From assembly GCF_014269225.2 (NCBI RefSeq), contig NZ_CP077097.1:3049001-3113000 (forward strand): a stretch of 64,000 nt of DNA, written 5' to 3'. The DNA is from Pseudomonas anuradhapurensis (GTDB taxonomy: Bacteria > Pseudomonadota > Gammaproteobacteria > Pseudomonadales > Pseudomonadaceae). Positions 24,289-32,673 of this stretch are shown in pieces; within the stretch, counting starts at the first letter, position 1; each line of letters starts with the position of its first letter. The notes under the pieces are model-generated. The model saw only the letters and a list, made by a program, of their open reading frames with translations, was not told the DNA's origin and searched no databases. The translations under genes and the position numbers were made by a program.

Positions 24289-24750
24289 ATGCAGATACGC
24301 CCACTGACCCACGATGATCTGCCCCACGCCAGTGCCCTGTGCATGGATGCTTTCACCCAGGCCGTCGCGCCCACGCTGCCAGCGCAGGGTGTGGCAACGT
24401 TTGCCAGGGTGGCAGCGGCCGACGCGTTTGCCGAACGCATGCAAGGCGACAACCTGATACTGGTCGGGGTGGTGGATGGCGCCATGGTGGGCCTGGTCGA
24501 ACTCAAGCAAGGCTGCCATATCGCCATGCTGTTCATCGCCCCCCGCTGGCAACGCCAGGGCATCGGCGCGCGCCTGATGAACGCAGCGCTGGAACACGCC
24601 AGGGTGGAGGTCGTGACCGTCAGGGCATCACTGCCTTCGGTACCTGCCTACCAACACTACGGTTTCACCCTGGCAGGCGAGGTGAATGCGTTTGCCGGGA
24701 TGGTCTATCAACCCATGGAGAAGCGCTTGCCCGGCTGGCGTGAGCGATGA
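24289..24750 (+). CDS. GNAT-family N-acetyltransferase
   Basis: 153 residues. IRPLTHDDLPHASALCMDAF starts the fold, and the acetyl-CoA pyrophosphate loop appears as IAPRWQRQGIGARLMNAAL (R/QxxGxG/A), with VPAYQHYGFTLAGE near the C-terminus. This is a full-length single-domain acetyltransferase of unknown substrate, transcribed divergently from the upstream LysR gene. No operon partner follows closely (112 bases to the next start). Confidence 0.85.
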   Translation: MQIRPLTHDDLPHASALCMDAFTQAVAPTLPAQGVATFARVAAADAFAERMQGDNLILVGVVDGAMVGLVELKQGCHIAMLFIAPRWQRQGIGARLMNAALEHARVEVVTVRASLPSVPAYQHYGFTLAGEVNAFAGMVYQPMEKRLPGWRER

Positions 24751-24862
24751 AGCGCGGCCCCAGGTCGTATGCCGAACGCCCTGCGCACATCCCTACAAGG
24801 CACAACCCCCGGCACCATGCTTCACTACAGCGCCAACCCCCCTGTTCCGGAACTTAAGCCCC

Positions 24863-25768
24863 ATGAACCGCAACGACCTGCGCCGCGTCGACATGAACCT
24901 GCTGGTGTTGTTCGAAGCCCTGATGATCGAACGCAACCTGACCCGCGTCGGCGAAAAGCTGTTCATCACCCAGCCCACCGTCAGTGCCGCGCTCGCGCGC
25001 CTGCGCGAGCTGTTCGACGACCCGCTGCTGATCCGCAACGGCCGGGCCATGGAGCCCACGCCGAGGGCCATGCAGATCTTCGCCGAGCTGGGGCCGGCCA
25101 TGGATGTGATCTCCGCCGCAATCAGCCGCGCCCGCGAGTTCGACCCGGCCAGCAGTTGCAACGTGTTCCGCCTGGGGTTGTCGGACGATGCCGAGTTCGG
25201 GCTGTTCCCGGCCCTGCTGCAAGCCCTGCGCGAAGAGGCGCCGAACATCAGCGTGGTGGTGCGGCGGGCCAACTTCCTGCTGATGCCGGGGCTGCTGTCC
25301 AGCGGCGAGATCTCGGTCGGGGTGAGCTACACCACTGACCTGCCGGCCACCGCCAAACGCCGCAAGCTGCGCGACATCGGCGTACGGGTATTGCGTGCCG
25401 ACGACCGTCCGGGCCCGCTGAGCCTCGACGAATATTGCGCCCGCCCGCATGTAATGGTGTCGTTCTCCGGCGACATGAGTGGCAACATCGACCTCGACCT
25501 GGCGCGCATCGGCCGCTGCCGCAAGGTGGTGCTGGCGGTGCCGCAGTTCGGCAGCCTGCGCGCCCTGCTGCGCAACACCGAGCTGATCGCCACGGTGCCG
25601 GACTATGCCGCCTGCGCCTTGGCCGACGATGGCAGCCTGCGCGCCGACCCGGCGCCGTTCGACATCACCGAGGCCGAGCTGTCGATGGTCTGGAGCGGTG
25701 CCCAGGACAACGACCCAGCCGAGCGCTGGTTGCGCGAGCGCATCCTGCAGTTCATGGCGGCGCGGTAA
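24863..25768 (+). CDS. LysR-type regulator, NodD/LeuO-like subgroup
   Basis: 301 residues beginning RNDLRRVDMNLLVLFEALMIERNLTRVGEKLFITQPTVSAALARLRELF, then DDPLLIRNGRAMEPTPRA, the pattern of the NodD/PA2206-type subgroup. The effector domain lacks distinctive residues that would give the ligand. ATG 24863 is the only sensible start for the family. Neighbours are an acetyltransferase and a lipoprotein gene; a target could not be assigned. Confidence 0.88.
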   Translation: MNRNDLRRVDMNLLVLFEALMIERNLTRVGEKLFITQPTVSAALARLRELFDDPLLIRNGRAMEPTPRAMQIFAELGPAMDVISAAISRAREFDPASSCNVFRLGLSDDAEFGLFPALLQALREEAPNISVVVRRANFLLMPGLLSSGEISVGVSYTTDLPATAKRRKLRDIGVRVLRADDRPGPLSLDEYCARPHVMVSFSGDMSGNIDLDLARIGRCRKVVLAVPQFGSLRALLRNTELIATVPDYAACALADDGSLRADPAPFDITEAELSMVWSGAQDNDPAERWLRERILQFMAAR

Positions 25769-25867
25769 ACCATCGACCTCATCGATAGCCACCATGAATG
25801 CCATCGAGTTCCGCTGCGCCTGGCTCGGGCGGAAGATAGCGACATTCACCGATGGATGAGACCGCCC

Positions 25868-26470
25868 ATGAAAACCGGCATGATCGCTGCCCTGCTCGCC
25901 TTGCTGGCCGCCCTTGGCGGCTGTGCCAGCCCAGCCAGCACCGACACACAACCCTATGGGCACTTCTACGCCGCCACCGCCCTTTCCGGCGTCGCCCTGG
26001 CCCCTGGCCAGCGAGTGGCGGTGCTGCTGGGGCGGGAAGCCGAGGCCACCCTGGAATACCTCGGCAGCCATCAAGCCCAGGCCACCACGCCGGCCCGGGG
26101 CCAGCGCATTCCGGTTCCGGTAGCGACCCTGAACAGCGAGAGCCAGGCGTACGACTGGCTGGCACGCTCGCTGGCGCAGCAGTTCGCCGAAGTGGCCTTC
26201 TATGACGACCTGGACACGTTGCTGGGCGACCACCCGGATGTCATCGTGCTGCTCGATACCGAAAGCCGCCTGGCCAGTGCCGAGATCGAAAGCCGGGTGG
26301 TGGCGCGCTTCTTCGACAACCAGCTGACCTACATCGGCCGCGCCGAAGGGCGGTCGCACAAGCGCCTGGGCGATGTGGCGCGGGTGGCCGAGGACGAACG
26401 CGCGGTGCAGGCCGATGCCTTGCGCGACTTTGACGATTCGCTGCAGGTGCTGTTGAAGCGACAGGTCTGA
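25868..26470 (+). CDS. Putative outer-membrane lipoprotein
   Basis: 200 residues. A lipoprotein signal MKTGMIAALLALLAALGGC has the lipobox LGGC, placing the mature N-terminus at Cys19. The mature part is mixed alpha/beta, with SESQAYDWLARSLAQQFAEVAFYDD and PDVIVLLDTESRL; no family was recognised. It resembles small lipoproteins with a ferric-related or LPS-assembly scaffold shape, but that is not evidence. ATG at 25868 gives the best signal; ATG at 25856 is possible. Confidence 0.6.
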   Translation: MKTGMIAALLALLAALGGCASPASTDTQPYGHFYAATALSGVALAPGQRVAVLLGREAEATLEYLGSHQAQATTPARGQRIPVPVATLNSESQAYDWLARSLAQQFAEVAFYDDLDTLLGDHPDVIVLLDTESRLASAEIESRVVARFFDNQLTYIGRAEGRSHKRLGDVARVAEDERAVQADALRDFDDSLQVLLKRQV

Positions 26471-26489
26471 CGGCGCAATCGCGGGGTTG

Positions 26490-27368
26490 CTACTTGCCCC
26501 GCTGCATCCACGCCGCCCCCAGCCCACTCAGGCAGATCACCGCAATGCCGACCAGGCTCAGGGTATCCGGCACCTGGCTGTAGACCACCAGGCCCAGCAA
26601 CCCGGCAAACACGATCTGGCAATAGCTGAACGGCGCCAGCAAAGCCGGCGCGGCATGGCGGAAAGCCTGGGTCAGCAGCAGGTGCGCGGTCATGCCGAAG
26701 CCGCCCAGCGCCAGCATCAGCAAGGCGTGGTCCCAGCGCGGCATCTCCCAAAAGAACGGCACCAGCGCGCTCATGGCCAGGGTATTGCACAACCCCGCAT
26801 AGAAGTTGCTGGTGGTCGGGCTGTCATGCGCGGCCAGGATGCGCGTCAGCAATTGATAGAAGCAGAAACCCAGCGCCGAACCGAACGGGTAGAGGATGGC
26901 CGGGGTGAACATCGCGCCTCCCGGGTGCACCACCACCAGCACGCCGATGAAACCCATCACCACCGCGACCCACTGCCCCACCGTGACCCGTTCCTTGAGC
27001 AGCGGCGCCGACAACGCAGTGACCAGCACCGGGGCGAGGAAGTTGACCGCCGTCGCCTCGGCCAGCGGCAGGTACTGCAGGCCACTGGTGAACAGCAGGC
27101 TGGTACTCAGCAGGCTCAACGCACGCAAGGTCTGCAGCAGCGGGCGGCGCGTACGCAACACGTTGAGCCCGGCCTTGGGCAGGAAAATGCCGGCCATCAG
27201 CAGGGTATGCACCACATACCGCGCCCACACCACCATGATGATCGGGTACAGGCCGCCAAGGAACTTGGACAGGGCATCGTGGCTGGCGAACAGGAACGTC
27301 GCCACCACCACCAGGGCAATGCCGCGCAGGGGTTGGTTGACTCCGGACAGCGGTGTGCTGGAACTCAT
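26490..27368 (-). CDS. EamA/DMT-family transporter
   Basis: 292 residues with about ten hydrophobic segments in two EamA repeats. The start PLRGIALVVVATFLFASHDALSKFLGG and the middle LPLAEATAVNFLAPVLVTALSAPLLKE match the S-adenosylmethionine/riboflavin-transporter-like branch. It sits in the inner membrane and probably exports a metabolite. The upstream frame before ATG 27368 is not part of the protein. Substrate unknown. Confidence 0.88.
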   Translation of the reverse strand: MSSSTPLSGVNQPLRGIALVVVATFLFASHDALSKFLGGLYPIIMVVWARYVVHTLLMAGIFLPKAGLNVLRTRRPLLQTLRALSLLSTSLLFTSGLQYLPLAEATAVNFLAPVLVTALSAPLLKERVTVGQWVAVVMGFIGVLVVVHPGGAMFTPAILYPFGSALGFCFYQLLTRILAAHDSPTTSNFYAGLCNTLAMSALVPFFWEMPRWDHALLMLALGGFGMTAHLLLTQAFRHAAPALLAPFSYCQIVFAGLLGLVVYSQVPDTLSLVGIAVICLSGLGAAWMQRGK

Positions 27369-27615
27369 GGCACTCTCGATGACGGCGCGGCTGTATGCGG
27401 CGCCCGGGGAAGGCCCGCGCAGGCATGGCCCGGCGGATACAACAGCTCGAATTCTAGAAGAGATGCCGCAGCATAAGGAAGTTCCAGCGCCGCTTGCCCA
27501 GGCCGATTGCAGTTTCTGTTCGCTGATCGACCACTTTTCGCCCGGCAAGCATGGCCCGTGCCGCGCTGATCGCTGACCATCGACTGCAATCCCCCGCAGC
27601 TGACAAGGAATTTAC

Positions 27616-28440
27616 ATGCAAAGGCTCACTACCCGTAACGGCCTGAACCTGCCTGCGATCGGCCTGGGCACCTGGCCAATGACCGGCACCGAGTGCACCC
27701 AGGCCGTGCGCCAGGCGCTTGAACTTGGCTACCGGCACATCGACACCGCCAGCGCCTACGCCAATGAAGCCGACGTCGGCCAGGCCCTGCGCGACAGCGA
27801 CGTGCCACGCGAGCAGATCCACCTGACCACCAAGGTGTGGTGGGACCGCCTGGCGCCCAAGGCCATGCGCCAGTCGCTGGAAGACAGCCTGCGCGCCATC
27901 GGCACCGAGCAGGTCGACCTGTTTCACATCCATTGGCCTGGCAAGGACTGCGACCTGGCCCGCAGTATCGAGACTCTGGTGGCGCTGCGTGACGAGGGCA
28001 AGGCGCGCAGCATCGGCGTGGCCAACTTCCCGCTGGGGCTGCTGCGCCAGGTGGTGGAAACCCTGGGTGCGCCGCTGTCGGCGATCCAGGTCGAGTACCA
28101 CGTGCTGCTCGGCCAGCCAGCGCTGCTGGACTATGCCCGCCGCCACGATCTACTGCTCACCGCCTACACCCCGCTGGCCCGCGGCCAGGCAGCGGCACAC
28201 CCGGTGATCCAGGCGATCGCCGGCAAGCATGGCGTGCTACCCAGCCAGGTGGCGCTGAAATGGTTGCTGGACCAGGACGGCGTGGCAGTGATCCCCAAGG
28301 CGAGCAGCCGCGCTAACCAGCTGGCCAACCTGGCAGCTCTGAACGTGCAGCTGGATGACCAGGACCGCGCGGCGATTGCCGGCTTGCCGAAAGACCAGCG
28401 GGTGGTCAGCCCGGCGTTTGCACCGGACTGGGACAGCTGA
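27616..28440 (+). CDS. Aldo/keto reductase (2,5-diketo-D-gluconate reductase-like)
   Basis: 274 residues, the DkgA/DkgB length. The catalytic tetrad is visible: D43 and Y48 in HIDTASAYANE, K73 in LTTKVWW, and H106 in LFHIHWPG. The NADPH-binding IPKASSRANQLANL segment is near the C-terminus. AAGGA is correctly placed before ATG 27616. It would reduce aldehydes or ketones in the cytoplasm. It is transcribed alone. Confidence 0.9.
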   Translation: MQRLTTRNGLNLPAIGLGTWPMTGTECTQAVRQALELGYRHIDTASAYANEADVGQALRDSDVPREQIHLTTKVWWDRLAPKAMRQSLEDSLRAIGTEQVDLFHIHWPGKDCDLARSIETLVALRDEGKARSIGVANFPLGLLRQVVETLGAPLSAIQVEYHVLLGQPALLDYARRHDLLLTAYTPLARGQAAAHPVIQAIAGKHGVLPSQVALKWLLDQDGVAVIPKASSRANQLANLAALNVQLDDQDRAAIAGLPKDQRVVSPAFAPDWDS

Positions 28441-28463
28441 GTGCGGCCACCTTGCAGACACGG

Positions 28464-28958
28464 CTAATGGCGCACGCCCGTCACCAGGTAATTGAGCAGT
28501 TCCGGCTCGTCCTCCAGGGCGATCGCCTGCGCCGGCCGCGATAACCCAACCAGCACGGCGTTGCAGAAGGCCACCGCAGGTGCATCCTGGGCGTAACAGC
28601 GCAACAGCCAATCGCCCTCGCCGCCCAGAAACTGCAACGCCACCGCCCGGCCGATGCCCTGCCGGCGGTACTTTTTCAGAATGAACAGGTCAGCCAGCTC
28701 GAATGCTTCGATGCCGGGCAGCTCGCTGCGCTCCACCAAGACGAAGCCGGCAATGAAGCCGTCTGCCAGCACCAGGTAGGCGCCCCAGCCATCGGCTTGC
28801 CAGTAGCGTTGCAGGTGCTCGTCGTGGATGTAGAAGCGGCCATCCACCTCGACGTCTTCCTGCTCCCAGTCGGAGGACTCGTAGGCGTAGAACTGGTAGA
28901 GGTTGCGGATCAGCGGGGCCTGGTCAGCGGTGGTGGCCAGCAGTTCGATAGGCAGCAT
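28464..28958 (-). CDS. GNAT-family N-acetyltransferase
   Basis: 164 residues. The core has FYAYESSDWEQEDVEVDG near the N-terminus, ELADLFILKKYRRQGIGRAVALQFL as the acetyl-CoA loop (R-x2-G-x-G), and a LLRCYAQDAPAVAFCNAV segment near the end. Proteins with this YESSD start are common in Pseudomonas and of unknown substrate. It converges on the aldo/keto reductase gene and is tail-to-head with catA, separated by the cat terminator. Confidence 0.85.
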   Translation of the reverse strand: MLPIELLATTADQAPLIRNLYQFYAYESSDWEQEDVEVDGRFYIHDEHLQRYWQADGWGAYLVLADGFIAGFVLVERSELPGIEAFELADLFILKKYRRQGIGRAVALQFLGGEGDWLLRCYAQDAPAVAFCNAVLVGLSRPAQAIALEDEPELLNYLVTGVRH

Positions 28959-29006
28959 TGTGCGGGGCTCGGGTAAAGGACGGATGCCAGTTTACTCGCC
29001 CCGGGC

Positions 29007-29047
29007 AATAAAAAGCCCGGGCCCTCCCCGCACGGAAAGGCCCAGGC
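29007..29047 (-). terminator. Rho-independent terminator of catBCA
   Basis: On the minus strand GCCTGGGCC and GGCCCGGGC form a 9-bp stem with one G-U pair and a 14-nt loop, followed by five Ts and an A/T tail. It lies 30 bases after the catA stop codon, so it ends the operon. Confidence 0.8.
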
Positions 29048-29076
29048 AAAAAGTACCTGCAGGCGCGCTGCAGGGC

Positions 29077-30012
29077 TCAGTTGCCTTGCAATGCCCGCGG
29101 GCGATGGCTGCGCGCCTCGGCTGCCGGGGCCTTGGCCGCCTGCAGGTGGAAGTCGAAGGCCAGCTCGGCAAAGCGCTCGCCCTGCACACCGCGGTCGCGG
29201 GCTTGCGCAGCATCCTCGACAAAGCGCAGCTCGCCAACCAGCCCGTCGCGGGTGGCATAGGCAAAGTCATCCCACAAATACCGGTCACCGGCAAAGTTGA
29301 TCTGCGTGGTCAGATGGCGGTGCCCGGGCGCCGAGATGAAGAAGTGCACATGTGCCGGGCGCTGGCCGTGGCGGCCGAGCAGGTCCAGGCATTCCTGGGT
29401 CGGCCCCTGCGGGTCGCAGCCATACCCCGAGGGCACGATGGAACGTGCGCGGTAGCGGCCCTCGGCGTCGGTGATGATGCGCCGGCGCAGGTTGTAGTCG
29501 GACTGGCTGGAGTCGAAGTAGGAATACGTGCCCTGGCTGTTGGCGTGCCACAGGTCAACGGTGGCACCGGCCAGCGGCTTGCCGTCGGCAGCGAACACCT
29601 GACCCTGGAGGAACATCACCACGCCCGGGTCGGTGCCATCGTCCATACGCGCTTCGCCCTGCGCCAGCGGCGCGCCCGCCACATACAGCGGGCCCTCGAT
29701 GGTACGCGGGGTGCCGCCGGTCAGGCCGGCCGCGGCGTCCTTGGCGTCCTGCAGCAGGTCGAGGAAGTGCTCGAGGCCCAGGCCTGCCGCCAGCAGCCCG
29801 GCTTCGTTGCGCCCGCCCAGGCGGTTGAGGTAGTCCACGGCATGCCAGAACTCATCCTCGGTGATGTCCAGGTCCTCGATCAGCCGGGCGCTGTCCTGCA
29901 GTACACGCAGGATGATCTGCTTGAAGCGCGGGTTGCCTGCGGCATGGTCCAGGCCGGCCACTTCGCTGAAGAACGCCTGAACATCGGCAGTGTGGGAAAT
30001 CTTTACGGTCAT
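29077..30012 (-). CDS. catA: Catechol 1,2-dioxygenase
   Basis: 311 residues. The Fe(III) ligands of intradiol dioxygenases are visible: Y163 or Y165 in TYSYFDS, Y197 in SIVPSGYGCD, and H221 and H223 in RPAHVHFF. It cleaves catechol between the hydroxyls to cis,cis-muconate, the first step of the cat branch of the beta-ketoadipate pathway. The N-terminal helical dimerisation domain begins at MTVKISHTADVQAFF. It is the last gene of the catB-catC-catA operon, 41 bases after catC, and ends just before a strong terminator. Confidence 0.97.
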   Translation of the reverse strand: MTVKISHTADVQAFFSEVAGLDHAAGNPRFKQIILRVLQDSARLIEDLDITEDEFWHAVDYLNRLGGRNEAGLLAAGLGLEHFLDLLQDAKDAAAGLTGGTPRTIEGPLYVAGAPLAQGEARMDDGTDPGVVMFLQGQVFAADGKPLAGATVDLWHANSQGTYSYFDSSQSDYNLRRRIITDAEGRYRARSIVPSGYGCDPQGPTQECLDLLGRHGQRPAHVHFFISAPGHRHLTTQINFAGDRYLWDDFAYATRDGLVGELRFVEDAAQARDRGVQGERFAELAFDFHLQAAKAPAAEARSHRPRALQGN

Positions 30013-30053
30013 CGTGCTTACCTCATCTTGTTCTTGTCGGGCACAGGTGCGAA

Positions 30054-30344
30054 TCAGCGGTCGTCGCTGCGGATCGACGAGGGGTGCCGGCACAGGCCGT
30101 CGACCTCGATGTCCATGTACGGGAACAGTGGCAGTTGCATCAGGGTGTCGTGCAGCGCTTCGATGCTGGGCATATCGAACACGCTGTAGTTGGCGTAGTG
30201 CCCGGCAATGCGCCACAGGTGGCGCCAGGTACCTTCGCGCTGCAGGCGCTGGGCCAGTTCCTTTTCATCGGCCTTGAGCCGGGCGGCCTTGGCCGGGTCC
30301 ATGTCGACCGGCAGTTTCACGGTCATCTTCACGTGGAACAGCAT
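30054..30344 (-). CDS. catC: Muconolactone delta-isomerase
   Basis: 96 residues beginning MLFHVKMTVKLPVDMDPAKAA, the standard CatC start. Conserved KADEKELAQRLQREGTWRHLWRIAG and HDTLMQLPLFPYMDI follow, with the length expected for the decameric enzyme. It converts muconolactone to beta-ketoadipate enol-lactone, acting after CatB. Gene order catB, catC, catA with gaps of 31 and 41 bases is the usual P. putida arrangement. Confidence 0.97.
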   Translation of the reverse strand: MLFHVKMTVKLPVDMDPAKAARLKADEKELAQRLQREGTWRHLWRIAGHYANYSVFDMPSIEALHDTLMQLPLFPYMDIEVDGLCRHPSSIRSDDR

Positions 30345-30375
30345 GGGGAAGTCTCCTTGCGTATGACTGGGTCGT

Positions 30376-31500
30376 TCAGTAGCGGCGGGCGAAGCGCGCC
30401 AGGCGCTGTTCGTCCAGGCTCAGGCCCAAGCCTGGGGTGCGTGGGATGTGCAACTGAAAGTCGCGGTACTGCAGCGGCTCGTTGACGATCTCTTCGGTGA
30501 GCAGCAGCGGCCCGAACAGTTCGGTACCCCAGGTCAGCTGGCGCAGGGTAAGGAAGGCATGGGCCGAAGCCAGGGTGCCGATCGAGCCTTCGAGCATGGT
30601 CCCGCCGTACAGGGCAATGCCGGCGGCCTCGGCGATTTGCGCGGTGCGCAGCACGGCGCGCGGGCCGCCGTTCTTGGCGATTTTCAGGGCGAAGATGCTG
30701 GCCGCGCCGTCGGCGGCCAAGCTGAAGGCGTCTTCGACGCTTTCGATCGATTCGTCGGCCATGATCGGCGCCGGGCTGCGCTGGTTCAGGCGCACCTGGC
30801 CGCTGCGGTTGCTACGTGAGATCGGTTGCTCGATCAGGTCGATGCCGTTGTCACCGAGCACCTGGCAAGCACGGATGGCCTGGGACTCGTCCCAGTACTG
30901 GTTGACATCGACCCGCACGCTGGCGCTGTCGCCCAGTTCGCGCTTGATCGCCAGCACATGCTTGAGATCCTGCGCCAGCGGGTTGGCGCCGATCTTCAGC
31001 TTGAACACCCGGTGCCGGCGGATTTCCAGCATGTGCCGGGCTTCGGCGATGTCGCGGGCGGTATCGCCACTGGCCAGGGTCCAGGCCACTTCGAGGCTGT
31101 CGCGCACGCGGCCGCCGAGCAGTTCGCTGACCGGCAGGCCGAGGCGCTTGCCCTGCGCATCGAGCAGGGCGCTCTCGATGCCCGACTTGGCAAACGTGTT
31201 GCCCTTGGCCAGCTTGTCCAGCTTGAGCATGGCGGCATTGATGTTGTCTGCCGGCAGGCCGACCAGCGCCGGGGCCAGGTGCGCATCGACGTTGGCCTTG
31301 ATGCCTTCGGGGCTTTCGTAGCCGTAGGCCAGGCCACCGATGGTAGTGGCCTCGCCGATGCCTTCGACACCATCGCTGCAGCGCACCCGCAATACCACCA
31401 GGGTCTGCTGCTGCATGGTGTGCATCGCCAGCTTGTGCGGGCGAATGGTCGGCAGGTCGACGATAATGGCTTCTATACGTTCAATCAGCGCGCTTGTCAT
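30376..31500 (-). CDS. catB: Muconate cycloisomerase
   Basis: 374 residues of the enolase superfamily. The capping domain starts IERIEAIIVDLPTIRPHKLAMHTMQQQTLV. The barrel has the acid/base pair in FKLKIGAN (KxK), the metal-ligand VDVNQYWDE and LIEQPISR, and an ALYGGTMLEGSIGT block. It converts cis,cis-muconate to muconolactone with Mn2+. It is the first gene of the operon and lies divergent to catR, which activates it when muconate is present. Confidence 0.97.
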   Translation of the reverse strand: MTSALIERIEAIIVDLPTIRPHKLAMHTMQQQTLVVLRVRCSDGVEGIGEATTIGGLAYGYESPEGIKANVDAHLAPALVGLPADNINAAMLKLDKLAKGNTFAKSGIESALLDAQGKRLGLPVSELLGGRVRDSLEVAWTLASGDTARDIAEARHMLEIRRHRVFKLKIGANPLAQDLKHVLAIKRELGDSASVRVDVNQYWDESQAIRACQVLGDNGIDLIEQPISRSNRSGQVRLNQRSPAPIMADESIESVEDAFSLAADGAASIFALKIAKNGGPRAVLRTAQIAEAAGIALYGGTMLEGSIGTLASAHAFLTLRQLTWGTELFGPLLLTEEIVNEPLQYRDFQLHIPRTPGLGLSLDEQRLARFARRY

Positions 31501-31635
31501 TGTTGCCAGGTCCCGTTATATCGGGCTGCCAGCCGCAGGCCCGAATGGTGCATTTACTTGATCGCTCAAGGATTGCGCGAGACCCTGATGGCCGTCCAAT
31601 ATCGAATGAATCTCCCACCATACCCTGGAGGTCTG
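31501..31635. promoter_or_regulatory. catR-catB divergent promoter region with CatR site
   Basis: The 135-base gap between divergent catB and catR should hold the CatR sites. At 31621-31634 the minus strand reads AGACCTCCAGGGTA, which fits the remembered catBC recognition dyad (AGACC-N6-GGT). It overlaps the catR ribosome site, as expected for autorepression, and lies about 120-135 bases before the catB start codon. The neighbouring activation site could not be placed with confidence. Confidence 0.5.
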
Positions 31636-32508
31636 ATGGAACTGCGCCACCTGCGTTATTTCAAGGTGCTGGCCGAGACCCTGAACTTCACCCGTGCCGC
31701 CGAGCTGCTGCACATTGCCCAGCCACCGCTGAGCCGGCAGATCAGCCAGCTCGAGGACGAACTGGGCACGTTGCTGGTGGCGCGCGAACGCCCGCTGCGG
31801 CTGACCGAGGCCGGCCGCTTCTTCTACGAACAGAGCTGCACCGTGCTGCACCAGTTGCAGACCATCAGCGACAACACCCGCCGCATCGGCCTGGGCCAGC
31901 GCCAATGGCTGGGTATCGGTTTCGCCCCCTCGACCCTGTATACGGTGTTGCCGGAACTGATCCGCGAACTGCGCAAGGACAGCGAACTGGAGCTGGGCCT
32001 GAACGAAATGACCACGCTGCAGCAGGTGGACGCGCTGAAAAGCGGGCGCATCGATATTGCCTTCGGGCGCATTCGCATCGATGACCCGGCGATCCAGCAG
32101 CAGGTGCTGTGCGAAGACCCGCTGGTGGCCGTGCTGCCCAAGGGCCACCCGCTGGCGGGCGCGCCGCTGAGCCTTGCCGAACTGGCGGGCGAGGCGTTCA
32201 TCCTCTACCCGGCCAACCCCCGGCCCAGCTATGCCGACCATGTGCTGGCGCTATTCGCCCAGCACGGCATGAGCATCCGCGTCAGCCAGTGGGCCAACGA
32301 GCTGCAGACCGCCATTGGCCTGGTGGCCGTCGGCGTGGGCGTGACCTTGGTGCCGGCCTCGGTGCAACAACAGCACCGCACCGATATCGAATACGTCGCC
32401 CTGCTCGACAGCGGCGCCGTCAGCCCGATCATCCTCAGCCGGCGCAAGGGCGACGTGAGCCCGATCGTGCAGCGCTGCCTGGCATTGATTGCCAAGCAAG
32501 CCAGCTAG
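31636..32508 (+). CDS. catR: LysR-type activator of catBCA
   Basis: 290 residues, the CatR length. MELRHLRYFKVLAETLNFTRAAELLHIAQPPLSRQISQLEDELG is the CatR/BenM/CatM DNA-binding domain, and the effector domain includes IGFAPSTLYTVLPELIREL. Position, divergent from catB and just upstream of it, confirms the role. It binds cis,cis-muconate and activates catBCA while repressing itself. ATG 31636 follows GGAGG, which is itself within the operator. Confidence 0.95.
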   Translation: MELRHLRYFKVLAETLNFTRAAELLHIAQPPLSRQISQLEDELGTLLVARERPLRLTEAGRFFYEQSCTVLHQLQTISDNTRRIGLGQRQWLGIGFAPSTLYTVLPELIRELRKDSELELGLNEMTTLQQVDALKSGRIDIAFGRIRIDDPAIQQQVLCEDPLVAVLPKGHPLAGAPLSLAELAGEAFILYPANPRPSYADHVLALFAQHGMSIRVSQWANELQTAIGLVAVGVGVTLVPASVQQQHRTDIEYVALLDSGAVSPIILSRRKGDVSPIVQRCLALIAKQAS

Positions 32509-32520
32509 GGCCTGAATGTT

Positions 32521-32600
32521 GGAGCGGATTTATCCGCGATGCCGGCGACGCGGTGGATGGCACCGGCTGTGCCGGTGTTCGCGGCTGAAGCCGCTCCTAC
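32521..32600. repeat. Inverted REP pair after catR
   Basis: GGAGCGGATTTATCCGC at one end and GCGGCTGAAGCCGCTCC at the other, flanking GGCACCGGCTGTGCC. This is the usual facing pair of P. putida REP sequences, about 35 bases each. The gap between catR and the aldehyde dehydrogenase gene is otherwise empty. Confidence 0.8.
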
Positions 32601-32673
32601 AACCGGCGCAGCACCTGTGGCAGCGGGCATGCCGAGAGAGAGCCGCAAGGCAGCCGCGAGCGGCCTGCTGACA

